The notes beneath the pieces were generated by a model. The model was given only the letters and a program-made list of their open reading frames with translations. It searched no databases and was not told the origin of the DNA. From positions 343,145 to 407,144 of the forward strand of contig NZ_JAJQQP010000003.1 of the NCBI RefSeq assembly GCF_028994805.1: DNA of 64,000 bases. The letters run 5' to 3'. The translations under genes were made by a program, and so were the position numbers. The first letter of the stretch is position 1, and the number at the start of each line of letters is the position of its first letter. Positions 19,189 through 29,024 of the stretch are shown piece after piece. The stretch comes from Promicromonospora iranensis (GTDB taxonomy: Bacteria; Actinomycetota; Actinomycetes; Actinomycetales; Cellulomonadaceae).

Positions 19189-19952
19189 CCGGACAGCTCC
19201 AGTGCACCGCGTGCCGTCGGGAGCGGGACGACGACGTCGGGCACCGCGTCCGGGAGGACCAGGTGCCGCACCTGGTCCACGTGCGTGGTCGTCGCCAGCG
19301 CCGCGCTGTGGTTCGCCGGGGCCGGCACGTGCGTCAGGTAGGGCCGGGGGTAGGGGAGCCGGACCGCCGGGTCCCGGGTCAGGAGGGTCGGCCGCGGTCC
19401 GGTGACGTCGAGGTCGCGCAACGGGATCGTCAGGCCGTGCCCGGTCAGCTTGGTCGTCGCCTCCTTGCGCGTCCAGTACGCCAGCAGCGCGTCGGCTCGT
19501 TCGCGGGCCGGCAGGCGGCGCCAGGAACGCCGCTCCGCGGGTGTGAGCGCCGCGGCGGCCAGGTCGTCCAGGTCGCCGTCCGCCGGGCGCGCGTCGAGGT
19601 CCGCGCCGACCCGCCCGTCGCCGACCACGGCGACCAGCACCCAGGCCCGCGTGTGCGAGACCGAGTAGTCGAGGGCCGCACCCGGCACCTGCGGCCGCCC
19701 GTGCTGCGGGTCGCCGCAGCGCTCGCACGTCCGGTCCACGGTGATCTCGTCGGGCGCGACGCCGAGGTAGCGCGACAGGATCAGCCGCTGCGCGGCGCGT
19801 GACGTCAGGTGCACCTCCGTGGCCACCTGGTCGAGTCCCACGAGATGCTCGCGATCCGGTACGGTCAGCAGGCGCGTCCAGGCTTCCCGGCGTCGGACCG
19901 GAACGAGCCAGACGTCGCAGGTGCGGGGTGCCGGTGCGGCGTGCAGGTCCAC
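19170..19952 (-). CDS. 4'-phosphopantetheinyl transferase (Sfp type)
   Basis: Transfers the phosphopantetheine arm from CoA to carrier proteins of fatty acid, polyketide or non-ribosomal peptide synthesis. About 260 residues, with the VGADLDARPAD magnesium-binding motif and WTRKEATTKLTGHGL, both hallmarks of the Sfp family. The GTG at 19952 follows CAGGAG with 6-base spacing; the longer 280-residue frame lacks this. A CERCGDPQHG segment, with CxxC, is typical of actinobacterial members. No synthetase is in the window, so its partner is elsewhere. Confidence 0.9.
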   Translation of the reverse strand: MDLHAAPAPRTCDVWLVPVRRREAWTRLLTVPDREHLVGLDQVATEVHLTSRAAQRLILSRYLGVAPDEITVDRTCERCGDPQHGRPQVPGAALDYSVSHTRAWVLVAVVGDGRVGADLDARPADGDLDDLAAAALTPAERRSWRRLPARERADALLAYWTRKEATTKLTGHGLTIPLRDLDVTGPRPTLLTRDPAVRLPYPRPYLTHVPAPANHSAALATTTHVDQVRHLVLPDAVPDVVVPLPTARGALELSGQMPSW

Positions 19953-20171
19953 TGCGTTCTCCTGTGACCTCGGCGTGCTGTCGGCTGCCGCCGACGGTGG
20001 TGTTCTACCCACGTCGAATGTGATGGACGTGCGCAGAAATGCAGGTGTGACCGGACTCGCCGTGGTTCGGCCTGACAGGCTCCCTCCCCAGCGGGTACAA
20101 ACGTCGGGGACACCGCGCCGCCAGCCACACTTCCCCAGTCTCGACCAGCGGCGTTATCGAGGAGTGAACGG

Positions 20172-22286
20172 ATGATGGACCAGCACGCTTCCGAGCGTGA
20201 CGAGAGGGATTCGGCCGACCGCGCGCAGGACGCGAACGGCGCGCCGACCGAACGTCTCGACCACGAGTACGTCGCCACGATCTCGCCCGAGATCGGGTCC
20301 GGGCACGCGCCCGAGAGCTCCGATGACGTCAGCCCCTTCGCGAACATCGCGGTCGCCGACTACGTGCGGGACGCCATCGCCGCGCTCGCCCTGCTCGTGT
20401 CGCTCGCCCTGCCGTGGAACCTGGCCGACCGAGGGTCGGACCGCGTAGAGGTCGTCCTGGCCGTCGCCCTCTCCCTCGCCTCGCTGACCCTTCCCTACCT
20501 CGCGCGCTTCGGCGTGCTGCCCGCGACGTGGACCGTGCACTCCACCCGCCGGGCGCGCCTGCTCGCCGGGCTGCCGCTGGCCGTGATCGGCTTGCTGCAC
20601 CTCATCTTCGACGTCCGTAGCGGTGCGGGCGTCGGCACGGGCCTGGGCCTCGCACTGGCAGGTGCGGCGCTCGCGGCCACCCCGCGCGACAGCGAGCTCG
20701 GGCCCATCGAGGAGGACGGTGCCGTCGTGCGCGCCTGGCGCCTCGGGCTCGCCGGCGTCGGCGTGCTGATCGCGGCGGGCGCCGTCACCTCCACCGCGCT
20801 CGCGGAGTTCTCCGCCGACGCGACGCTGGGCGACCGCCTGCTGGCGCCCGTGTGGCTCGCGCTGGTCGTCGGCCTGGTCTGGCTCCTGATCGGCGGGACC
20901 GTGCGGCACGACCGCCCCTCGCGGCTCGTGCTGGTCGCCGCGGGCCTCGTCCTCGCCCTGCTCTTCATCTTCACGTCCGGTGACTCGCTGACCGGCCTGG
21001 AGTCCATGCGCCCCGGTGTGACCGACCCGAGCCGGTTCGGCCTGGTGCTGCTGCCGCTCGCGGCGGCCATCGCCGGTGCGCCCGCCGTGCGGCGCGACCC
21101 CCAGGCCGAGGAGGACCTCAGCACCGAACGCGCCGCCGGTGTGTGGGTACGTGTCGCCCTGCGCGCGTTCGACGTCATCGTGCTGCTCGCCGTGTGCAGC
21201 GCGCTCGCCGCGCTGGTCCAGCTCATCGACCCCGGCTTCATCGGGTCCGGCGCCGGCGTGACGCTGGTCGTGCGGCTCGTGCTCGGCGTCGTCGTCGCCG
21301 GCATCGCCTGGTTCGCTCGCCGCTCCCTGCAGCGCGACCCCAGCACGGGGCACGTGCCGGCGGTCGGCGCGGCGTGCATCGCGGGCGTGCTCGGGATCGT
21401 CGTGGTCATCGCGACGTCCGGCGCGAGCCTCGGCGTGAACCTCGGCGACCTCCTGATGGCCCTGGGCCTGCCGGTGGTCGCGGCGTCCGCGCTGATGGTC
21501 CCCAAGGCCGTGCGCGAGCACTTCCAGACCGTCGGCATCGGTGGCGACACCGACGTCGACCGCAGCCAGGCCTACCTGTGGGCCCCGCCGCGACCCAAGG
21601 GTGACAAGGCCCCGCCGGCCACGCTCCCCGAGCAGCCCGTGCGCTCCACGCCCGAGCTGCGCCGGCCCGCCGAGCCGCGCCGGGTCAGCTCGACGGGTGC
21701 GGTGCGTACCGTCGCGGGTGCCGCAGCGTCCCAGCGCGGGGTGGTCCCCGTCCAGGCTCAGGCTGCCGAGCCCGCGTCGGGCGAGGTCCCGCTCAGCTCG
21801 ATGCGTACCGTCGAGGACATGCCGGCAGCGGGCCCGCCCGCCGGCTCCACGAGCGAGACGGTCTCGATGCCCCCGGTGCGCTCGGGTGCGACGCCGGTGG
21901 CGTCCGTCCAGCCGGTCTCGCCCCAGCCGGTGTCGCCCCAGCCGGCGGCGCACGTCCAGCGGGTGGCCTCCGGACAGCAGACGGCGCGCATCCGGCCGGC
22001 GACCGGTCAGCAGGCCGCTCAGGCCGACGCCGGCGCCGCCGCGACGTCGGGCTACGGCGCCGAGTCCGGCCACACGGCCGTGATGCCGCCCGTGGGCGGC
22101 AGGTGGACCCCCGCGGTCGCGCTCGACCCGGCCACCCCGCTCGCGGACCTGGCGAAGATCGTGCAGGAGGCGCCGCACCTGCGTCCGCAGGTCGCCGCCA
22201 ACCCGTCGACCTATCCCGCCCTGCTGGACTGGCTGGGCGCCCTCGGCGACCCGCAGGTCGACGCGGCGCTGCGCAGCCGCCGCTGA
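20172..22286 (+). CDS. Large polytopic membrane protein with a C-terminal variant leucine-rich repeat
   Basis: About 704 residues: an acidic N-terminal 60 residues, roughly ten to eleven hydrophobic helices (about 65-460), then a long Pro/Ala/Val/Gln-rich disordered region containing a tandem VSPQPVSPQP. A C-terminal unit (DPATPLADLAKIVQEAPHLR, NPSTYPALLDWLGALGDPQV) resembles the LRV repeats found singly or in rows in Cellulomonas-type proteins. The ATG at 20172 has GAGGAG upstream. Function unknown. The tail unit may be a protein-binding tag, since it appears on otherwise unrelated proteins in these bacteria. Confidence 0.75.
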   Translation: MMDQHASERDERDSADRAQDANGAPTERLDHEYVATISPEIGSGHAPESSDDVSPFANIAVADYVRDAIAALALLVSLALPWNLADRGSDRVEVVLAVALSLASLTLPYLARFGVLPATWTVHSTRRARLLAGLPLAVIGLLHLIFDVRSGAGVGTGLGLALAGAALAATPRDSELGPIEEDGAVVRAWRLGLAGVGVLIAAGAVTSTALAEFSADATLGDRLLAPVWLALVVGLVWLLIGGTVRHDRPSRLVLVAAGLVLALLFIFTSGDSLTGLESMRPGVTDPSRFGLVLLPLAAAIAGAPAVRRDPQAEEDLSTERAAGVWVRVALRAFDVIVLLAVCSALAALVQLIDPGFIGSGAGVTLVVRLVLGVVVAGIAWFARRSLQRDPSTGHVPAVGAACIAGVLGIVVVIATSGASLGVNLGDLLMALGLPVVAASALMVPKAVREHFQTVGIGGDTDVDRSQAYLWAPPRPKGDKAPPATLPEQPVRSTPELRRPAEPRRVSSTGAVRTVAGAAASQRGVVPVQAQAAEPASGEVPLSSMRTVEDMPAAGPPAGSTSETVSMPPVRSGATPVASVQPVSPQPVSPQPAAHVQRVASGQQTARIRPATGQQAAQADAGAAATSGYGAESGHTAVMPPVGGRWTPAVALDPATPLADLAKIVQEAPHLRPQVAANPSTYPALLDWLGALGDPQVDAALRSRR

Positions 22287-22317
22287 CCGGACTCCCTGCC
22301 GCACCGGACCTCTGGCC

Positions 22318-22357
22318 GAGCCCGTCGAGACCCTTCGACGCGCTCGACCAGCGGTCT
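22318..22357. repeat. GAGCCCGTCGAGAC/GCTCGACCAGCGG repeat pair
   Basis: Downstream of the polytopic gene, GAGCCCGTCGAGAC is followed by GCTCGACCAGCGG. The two halves recur at 54380 and in the hairpin at 63460. It looks like a dispersed gene-end repeat. Confidence 0.5.
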
Positions 22358-22388
22358 TGGTGTCGATCGCCGGGTGTCGAGACGCGGC

Positions 22389-22416
22389 TCGACAAGATCG
22401 ACCGTCGCGGTACAGT
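22389..22416 (+). promoter_or_regulatory. Promoter of the leuA leader
   Basis: TCGACA (-35, 22389-22394) and TACAGT (-10, 22411-22416) spaced by 16 bp. Transcription would start near 22423, only a few bases before the leader-peptide ATG at 22429. Confidence 0.7.
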
Positions 22417-22418
22417 GA

Positions 22419-24368
<1,950 letters not shown>

Positions 24369-24380
24369 CCCGCCGCCCTG

Positions 24381-24439
24381 TTGAGTGCTGGATATTCGCC
24401 CCTGAACCGGTCGGGAAAGGGCGAATATCCAGCACTCAA
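24381..24439. repeat. 59-bp palindromic repeat, TTGAGTGCTGG family, intergenic copy
   Basis: Perfect 21-bp inverted arms at 24381-24401 and 24419-24439, beginning TTGAGTGCTGGATATTCG, around a 17-base loop containing GAACCGG. It lies between convergent leuA and the kinase gene and covers the last four bases of the kinase frame. A related 59-bp copy lies inside the xanthine dehydrogenase gene (44071-44129). Confidence 0.85.
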
Positions 24440-26031
24440 CGGAGCTTGGTGTAGGTGGCTTTGAAGCCGTCGGCCTGTTCCGTGTAGGTCGTGCCGTCGC
24501 AGGTGTACTTCAGCTGCTGGGTCGGGGCGTTGGGCTGCCGGTCGGCGCTCTCCCCGGCGAGCGCGATCGTCACCTCGACGTCCCGGAAGTCCGATCCCGA
24601 CGTCGTGAGGGTGCCGTCGTCCGTCGAGACGATGTACCTCGCGGTCCCGGTCCAGGTCTCCGTGAGCTCCCCGATCGAGGTCTCCGCGCGGGCCGGCTGG
24701 GCGTCGTCGTAGTGGACCAGCTGGGTCCCGTCCGCGAGGAACTCCGTCACGCGGCCGTCGAAGCCGGTGGCCTCGACCGTCTCGTCGAGGGCGTTGATGC
24801 GCATCTGGGTGGTCATGCTGTCCAGGCGCCACTCGCCCACGAGGCACTCGTCGATGGCCGCCGCCGACGGCTCGGCGGACGGATCCGCGGACGGCGACGC
24901 CGAGGTGTCGGCGCCCGCCTGGGGGCTGCCGGACGGCATGCCGAGCGTGACCGCGGTGGCGACCGCACCGATGACCAGCACGCTCGCGGCGGCGACGAGC
25001 CAGGTCACCGGCCGGGACAGTGCGCTCCGGCGTTGCGCCGGCTCGGCGGCGGGCTCGGCCTCCGGCTCCGCCGGGGACGCGGTGCGCTCCGCCTTGAGCA
25101 CCGTGGCGTCGTCGTCCCGCAGCGCGGTCTGGTCGTCGTCCAGGGCGCCGACGGCGGGCCCCGGCGTGATCTTCGTGATCGCGGTCCGGACCCCTGCCGG
25201 GACCTCGTTGAGGAAGTCGAGCACCTCCTGCAGGTCCGGCCGGGCCTCGGGATCCTTGTCGAGGCACGCCCGGACGAGCGGGAGCAGCCAGGCGGGGCAC
25301 GCGCTGAGGTCGGGCTCCTCGTGGACCACGCGGTAGTAGACGACGGTGGTGTCACCCTCGCCGAACGCGCGCTGGCCGGTGGCCGCGTAGAGCGCCACGG
25401 CGCCCAGCGCCCAGACGTCGGCGGCCGGTGTCGCGACGCTGCCGCGGATCTGCTCCGGCGCCATGAAGGAGGGCGTGCCGACCTTGAGCCCGGTGCGCGT
25501 CAGCGACGTCGAGTCCGATGCCTGCGCGATGCCGAAGTCGATGACGAACGGGCCGTCCTGGCCGATCAGGATGTTGGACGGCTTGAGGTCGCGGTGCACG
25601 ATGCCGACCTGGTGCACGGCCCGCAGCGCCTCCGCCACGCCGGCCAGCACGCGGCGTACGTCGGGCTCCGGCAGCGGGCCCTGGGACCGCACGACGGCGG
25701 TGAGGGACGGCCCCTCGACGTACTCGACGGCCAGCCACGGCTGGGCGCCGTCCGGGTCGGCGTCGATCAGGGTGGCGAGACATCTGCCGCGCACCTTCAT
25801 CGCTGCCGCGGCCTCTCGGCGGAACCGGGTGCGGAACTCCGGGTCCTGGACGAACTCCTTCAGGATGGCCTTGAGAGCAAGCTTCCGTCCGGTGCGTGTT
25901 TCTGCGAGGTACACCACTCCCATGCCGCCCGCGCCGATTCTTCCGAGAAGCTGATAACCGCCCAGCTCCTGCGGGTCGGACGACTCGAGCGGGTGGATCT
26001 GCGGGGCTGCCCCTGAGCCTGGCACGATCAT
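24436..26031 (-). CDS. Transmembrane Ser/Thr protein kinase with an extracellular sensor-like domain
   Basis: About 531 residues. A PknB-type kinase domain (about 26-285) has GAGGMGVVY, catalytic Lys54 in LALKAI, HRDLKPSN and DFGIA. A Pro/Ala/Glu linker is followed by a membrane helix (about 345-365) and an outer domain of about 140 residues that is beta-rich, with CLVGEWRLDS and a KYTCDGTTY end; this resembles a lipocalin-like ligand-binding fold (inference). There are no PASTA repeats, so it is not the canonical PknB. The ATG at 26031 has no ribosome site but has TATGTT six bases upstream, fitting a leaderless start. It is divergent from the surface-protein gene at 26155. Confidence 0.9.
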   Translation of the reverse strand: MIVPGSGAAPQIHPLESSDPQELGGYQLLGRIGAGGMGVVYLAETRTGRKLALKAILKEFVQDPEFRTRFRREAAAAMKVRGRCLATLIDADPDGAQPWLAVEYVEGPSLTAVVRSQGPLPEPDVRRVLAGVAEALRAVHQVGIVHRDLKPSNILIGQDGPFVIDFGIAQASDSTSLTRTGLKVGTPSFMAPEQIRGSVATPAADVWALGAVALYAATGQRAFGEGDTTVVYYRVVHEEPDLSACPAWLLPLVRACLDKDPEARPDLQEVLDFLNEVPAGVRTAITKITPGPAVGALDDDQTALRDDDATVLKAERTASPAEPEAEPAAEPAQRRSALSRPVTWLVAAASVLVIGAVATAVTLGMPSGSPQAGADTSASPSADPSAEPSAAAIDECLVGEWRLDSMTTQMRINALDETVEATGFDGRVTEFLADGTQLVHYDDAQPARAETSIGELTETWTGTARYIVSTDDGTLTTSGSDFRDVEVTIALAGESADRQPNAPTQQLKYTCDGTTYTEQADGFKATYTKLR

Positions 26032-26110
26032 GGGGGAAACATACCCGATGTCCTTGAATTCACCCGACGTATCAGTAAGGTGATTGCGCCTCTGTTCACA
26101 GAGCGCCAAA

Positions 26111-26140
26111 ACCCAGACTTATCAGACCCAGACTTACCAG
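26111..26140 (+). promoter_or_regulatory. Tandem 15-bp direct repeat upstream of the surface-protein gene
   Basis: ACCCAGACTTATCAG is followed immediately by ACCCAGACTTACCAG, 15 bases before the ATG at 26155. Two head-to-tail copies on the 5' untranslated or promoter region between divergent kinase and surface-protein genes suggest an operator or a repeat duplication. Confidence 0.5.
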
Positions 26141-26154
26141 TTCCAGGGGGACAC

Positions 26155-27189
26155 ATGAAGAGGAAGTTCGTGAGCCGCGCGCTCCCGTCCGCGCTCGTCG
26201 CGGGTGGCCTGATCATCGCGGGTGCGACCTCCGCGACGGCGGCCGACGCGGGCGCGTCGAACGCCGAGCAGTCCACGGGCGGGCTCGGCGGCCTTCTCAC
26301 GGGCACGGTCGACGCCGTCGCCGGCAAGGGCGGCGCGGTCGACAGCACGCTGAAGCAGGTGACCGAGACGGTCGGCCAGGTCACCAAGGAGGACGGTGCC
26401 GTCGACGACACCGTGCAGGGCGTCACGGGCGTCGTCGACTCGGTGGCCGGCAAGGACGGTGCGGTCGACGACGTGGTGAAGGGCGTGACGGGCGGTGCCG
26501 CGGCGTCGACCGGCAAGGCACCGGCCGACGAGGTGGTGGCCACGAAGGCGGCCCCGGCCTCGGCCAACTCCGGCGGTCCCGTCGAGGACGTGCTGAACGG
26601 CGTGTCCGGCGCGGTCAACGCGGTGGCCGGCGAGAACGGTGCCGTGGACGACGTCCTGGGCGCCGACGCACCCGAGCAGGGCGTGACCGACAACCTGCCC
26701 TCCGAGATCATCGAGGACATCGGCTCCATCGGCGAGAACGTCGGCAACGTCGACGTGCCGGGCACGATCGGCGCGGTCGCCGGCCCGGACGGCGTGGTGG
26801 ACGACCTGCTGGAGAGCCCGACCTACACCAGCAACCCCGGCGGTGGCGACCCGGGTGACGGTGGCCCGGGTGACGGTGGCTCCGGCGACGGTGGCTCGGG
26901 TGACGACGGCGGTTCGGACGGCGGCTGGGGTGACGGCGGTTCGGGTGACGGCTCCGGCGACGGTGGCACGGTCCCGGTCGGCTACCCGGGCGGCGGTTCG
27001 GCTGCCGGTTGGGGTACGGGCGTCGACTCCGCGGCACCGATCCAGTCCGCCGGTGAGGCGCAGGCGCCGGGCGTGCTGGCGCAGACCGGTGGTCAGGTCG
27101 TCGGCGCGGCTGCCGCCGGCCTCGCCCTCACGGCGGCCGGCGCGGCCATGATCCGTGCGCGGCGCCGCATGCTCGAGGTCCAGGACTGA
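26155..27189 (+). CDS. Repetitive cell-wall surface protein with a LAxTG sorting signal
   Basis: About 344 residues. Signal peptide 1-29 (cleavage after ATSATA). Residues 35-225 carry several degenerate units with AVAGKGGAVD, SVAGKDGAVDDVV, AVAGENGAVDDVL and AVAGPDGVVDDLL. Then comes a Gly/Asp-rich stretch of GDGGSGDGG type, and at residues 308-312 LAQTG, a hydrophobic helix and an Arg-rich tail. LAxTG signals are used by class E sortases in high-GC actinobacteria, so covalent wall anchoring is likely. A CAGGGGG ribosome site supports the ATG at 26155. Role unknown; possible spacer or adhesin. Confidence 0.8.
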   Translation: MKRKFVSRALPSALVAGGLIIAGATSATAADAGASNAEQSTGGLGGLLTGTVDAVAGKGGAVDSTLKQVTETVGQVTKEDGAVDDTVQGVTGVVDSVAGKDGAVDDVVKGVTGGAAASTGKAPADEVVATKAAPASANSGGPVEDVLNGVSGAVNAVAGENGAVDDVLGADAPEQGVTDNLPSEIIEDIGSIGENVGNVDVPGTIGAVAGPDGVVDDLLESPTYTSNPGGGDPGDGGPGDGGSGDGGSGDDGGSDGGWGDGGSGDGSGDGGTVPVGYPGGGSAAGWGTGVDSAAPIQSAGEAQAPGVLAQTGGQVVGAAAAGLALTAAGAAMIRARRRMLEVQD

Positions 27190-27212
27190 CCCGAAGCACG
27201 TCCCGCGTGCCG

Positions 27213-27244
27213 GACGCCCAGGTCGCCTCGGCGGCCTGGGCGTC
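27213..27244 (+). terminator. Hairpin terminator after the surface-protein gene
   Basis: GACGCCCAGG (27213-27222) pairs perfectly with CCTGGGCGTC (27235-27244). No T-tract. It lies 24 bases after the stop. Confidence 0.7.
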
Positions 27245-27269
27245 TGACGTGGGTGGCCCGTAGCCGGGT

Positions 27270-27275
27270 TAGCCT
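27270..27275 (+). promoter_or_regulatory. -10 element for a leaderless DUF3626 transcript
   Basis: TAGCCT, six bases, then ATG at 27282. Confidence 0.6.
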
Positions 27276-27281
27276 CCGGTC

Positions 27282-28070
27282 ATGAGCTGGCCGGTCACCA
27301 TCAACTTCCACCCCGACCGGCTGGTCGCCGACGAGAGCGAGACCCTGATCGAGCGCCTCGCGCACGACCGGGTCTGGCGTTCCCAGTTCGAGACGGGCAC
27401 GAGCAACGGTGGCCTCACAGCGCACCCGGGCGGGGACCGATGGCGCTGGGAGCGGCGCATGTTCGACGGGCGGTACGACGACGGCCCGCCGCACGACCGT
27501 CCCCGCTACGGCGCGCTGAACCACCGGCGCCGGGCAGCGGGCGGCGCCGTCCGCTTCGGCTCCGCCCACCTGCGGCTCCGCCCGCACGTGCTGGCGCGCA
27601 CCACCTTCTGCTACCCCGACTCCGTCCTGGAGCCCGAGCACTTCGCCGCCGTCGACCCGGCTCCACTGGTTGCCCTGGCCGATGCCGACGCGGCGGCCGG
27701 CGTGCACGACCTCCTCGACGACTACGTCGAGGCGCAGGTGCAGGGCACGGTGGTCCTGCCGGACGACGTCGCCGCGCTCGTCCTGGACCCTTGCTACCGC
27801 GGCGCCCCCGTGGCAGACGCCGCCCGCGGGCTCGGTGTGGCCGTCGAGTGGCACCACGGGTTCCGGCTGCACGTGGACGAGCTGGCGACACGGCAGGCGT
27901 TCCGCGGGCCGGGGATCGTGGCGGTGGCACGTGCGGTCGCCGTCGGGCACACGGAGGACGGATGGCTGGACGCGCGGGTGGTGGGGGAGGCGGTGTGCGC
28001 CGGTGAGCACGACCCGCAGGACCTGAAGAAGGTCTGGCACCACGTGGCCCGCTGGGGCTACGCCTGGTGA
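27282..28070 (+). CDS. DUF3626 family protein
   Basis: 262-residue soluble protein with the family's character: TINFHPDRLV near the start, FETGTSNGGLTAHPGGDRWRWE, YGALNHRR and a histidine-containing EWHHGFRL segment. DUF3626 proteins are widespread but uncharacterised; the conserved His, Asp and Glu residues suggest an enzyme, possibly related to ADP-ribosyl chemistry, but this is not shown. Leaderless start. It is convergent with the SRPBCC gene, 16 bases apart. Confidence 0.8.
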   Translation: MSWPVTINFHPDRLVADESETLIERLAHDRVWRSQFETGTSNGGLTAHPGGDRWRWERRMFDGRYDDGPPHDRPRYGALNHRRRAAGGAVRFGSAHLRLRPHVLARTTFCYPDSVLEPEHFAAVDPAPLVALADADAAAGVHDLLDDYVEAQVQGTVVLPDDVAALVLDPCYRGAPVADAARGLGVAVEWHHGFRLHVDELATRQAFRGPGIVAVARAVAVGHTEDGWLDARVVGEAVCAGEHDPQDLKKVWHHVARWGYAW

Positions 28071-28086
28071 CGCTTCCGGCCAGGGC

Positions 28087-28602
28087 CTACAGGGTGCGGT
28101 AGTACCCGGCCAGCGCCGGGTAGTAGCCGCCGAAGTCGATCGCCGCGGGATCGCCACCCGTCTCAGCGGCCACCAGCCGGTCCAGGTAGTACTCCCATCC
28201 GGGCCCGACGTTCTCGGCCATGGCGGGGTCGTCCATCGACTGGGCGAAGGTGAGCGTGGTGACGCCGTCCGTCTCGGCCAGGTCGAGCTTCAGGTGCCAG
28301 GTCGCGGGTGTGTCCTCGCCGTACGTCCCGCGCGAGGTGAGCTCAAGACGACGGGGAGCGTCGCACGCGTCGATCGCGTATTCCTCGGGTTCCACGTCGT
28401 CGCCCTCGTAGAGCATCTCGACATCGATCTTTCCCGTGGCCGGATCTCCGCTCCAGCGACCGATCCAGCGGGCCAGGCGGTCCGGCTCGGTGATCGCCGC
28501 CCACACGTCCTCGATCGGGGCGCGGAACGTGCGGGTGAGCGCGATGTACGTGCCGTCCGGGCGTCGCTCCTTGCGGCCGGTGGCCGTGATGTGGGTGCTC
28601 AT
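28087..28602 (-). CDS. SRPBCC (AHSA1-like) domain protein
   Basis: 171 residues with TRTFRAPIEDVWAAITEPDRLARWIG, the usual opening of the activator-of-Hsp90-like START fold, and a C-terminal GWEYYLDRL segment. Such proteins form a hydrophobic pocket for lipids or small ligands. The ATG at 28602 overlaps the stop of the ArsR-type gene (ATGA), and ArsR/SRPBCC pairs are a recurrent arrangement, so it is a partner of that regulator. Confidence 0.88.
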   Translation of the reverse strand: MSTHITATGRKERRPDGTYIALTRTFRAPIEDVWAAITEPDRLARWIGRWSGDPATGKIDVEMLYEGDDVEPEEYAIDACDAPRRLELTSRGTYGEDTPATWHLKLDLAETDGVTTLTFAQSMDDPAMAENVGPGWEYYLDRLVAAETGGDPAAIDFGGYYPALAGYYRTL

Positions 28603-28991
28603 GCTGTCTCCTCGTCGTTGTGCTCGCTCTCGAAGTGCTGAGCGCTCGGGGCCGCTCGGCGGTCCCGCCCCACGCGTCGTACCTCCAGCTCCAAGCCGTC
28701 GAACGCCTGCTCGGCGATCGGCGGCGCAGGGGCGGGCGGTGCCGGCGCGAGCTCGGCGAGGAGCGCGGACACCGGGGCGAGCCCGGCCCGGTCGAGCCGG
28801 TAGTGCCGCTCCCGGCCGACGTCGTCAGCCACCACGAGTCCCGCCGAGCCCAGGGCGCGCAGATGCTTGCTGATGGCGGGACGGCTGATGGGGTGGGCGG
28901 ACGCCATGTCGACCACCCGGGCCGGACCGGCAGCCAGCCGCAGCAGCAGGTCCCGGCGGACCGGGTCGGCCAGTGCGGCGAAGACGTCCAT
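28599..28991 (-). CDS. ArsR-type winged-helix repressor
   Basis: 130 residues with VFAALADPVRRDLLLRLAAGP and the recognition helix region HPISRPAISKHLRALGSAGLV. There are no metal-binding Cys pairs, so a non-metal ligand is likely. The C-terminal 40 residues are Glu/Arg-rich. The ATG at 28991 lies six bases from a perfect palindromic operator and has no ribosome site. It regulates itself and the coupled SRPBCC gene, by inference. Confidence 0.88.
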   Translation of the reverse strand: MDVFAALADPVRRDLLLRLAAGPARVVDMASAHPISRPAISKHLRALGSAGLVVADDVGRERHYRLDRAGLAPVSALLAELAPAPPAPAPPIAEQAFDGLELEVRRVGRDRRAAPSAQHFESEHNDEETA

Positions 28992-28996
28992 GAAAC

Positions 28997-29022
28997 CATT
29001 GGTAACCTGCCGGTTACCAATG
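28997..29022. promoter_or_regulatory. Palindromic operator of the ArsR/SRPBCC pair
   Basis: CATTGGTAACC (28997-29007) and GGTTACCAATG (29012-29022) form an 11-bp perfect inverted repeat with a 4-base centre. It lies directly upstream of the ArsR-type start and overlaps where a -10 element (ACCAAT, six bases before the ATG) would be. Confidence 0.85.
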
Positions 29023-29024
29023 TG

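Noticed and set aside
19953-20171. Possible small gene or riboswitch in the 219-bp divergent gap
   Set aside because: Only the AGGAG site of the PPTase gene and GAGGAG of the polytopic gene are evident; no conserved RNA motif was seen.
26842-26975. Apparent CRISPR-like short repeats (GGTGACGGTGGC)
   Set aside because: They are codon repeats of the Gly/Asp linker inside the LAQTG protein, with no constant-length spacers and no cas genes.
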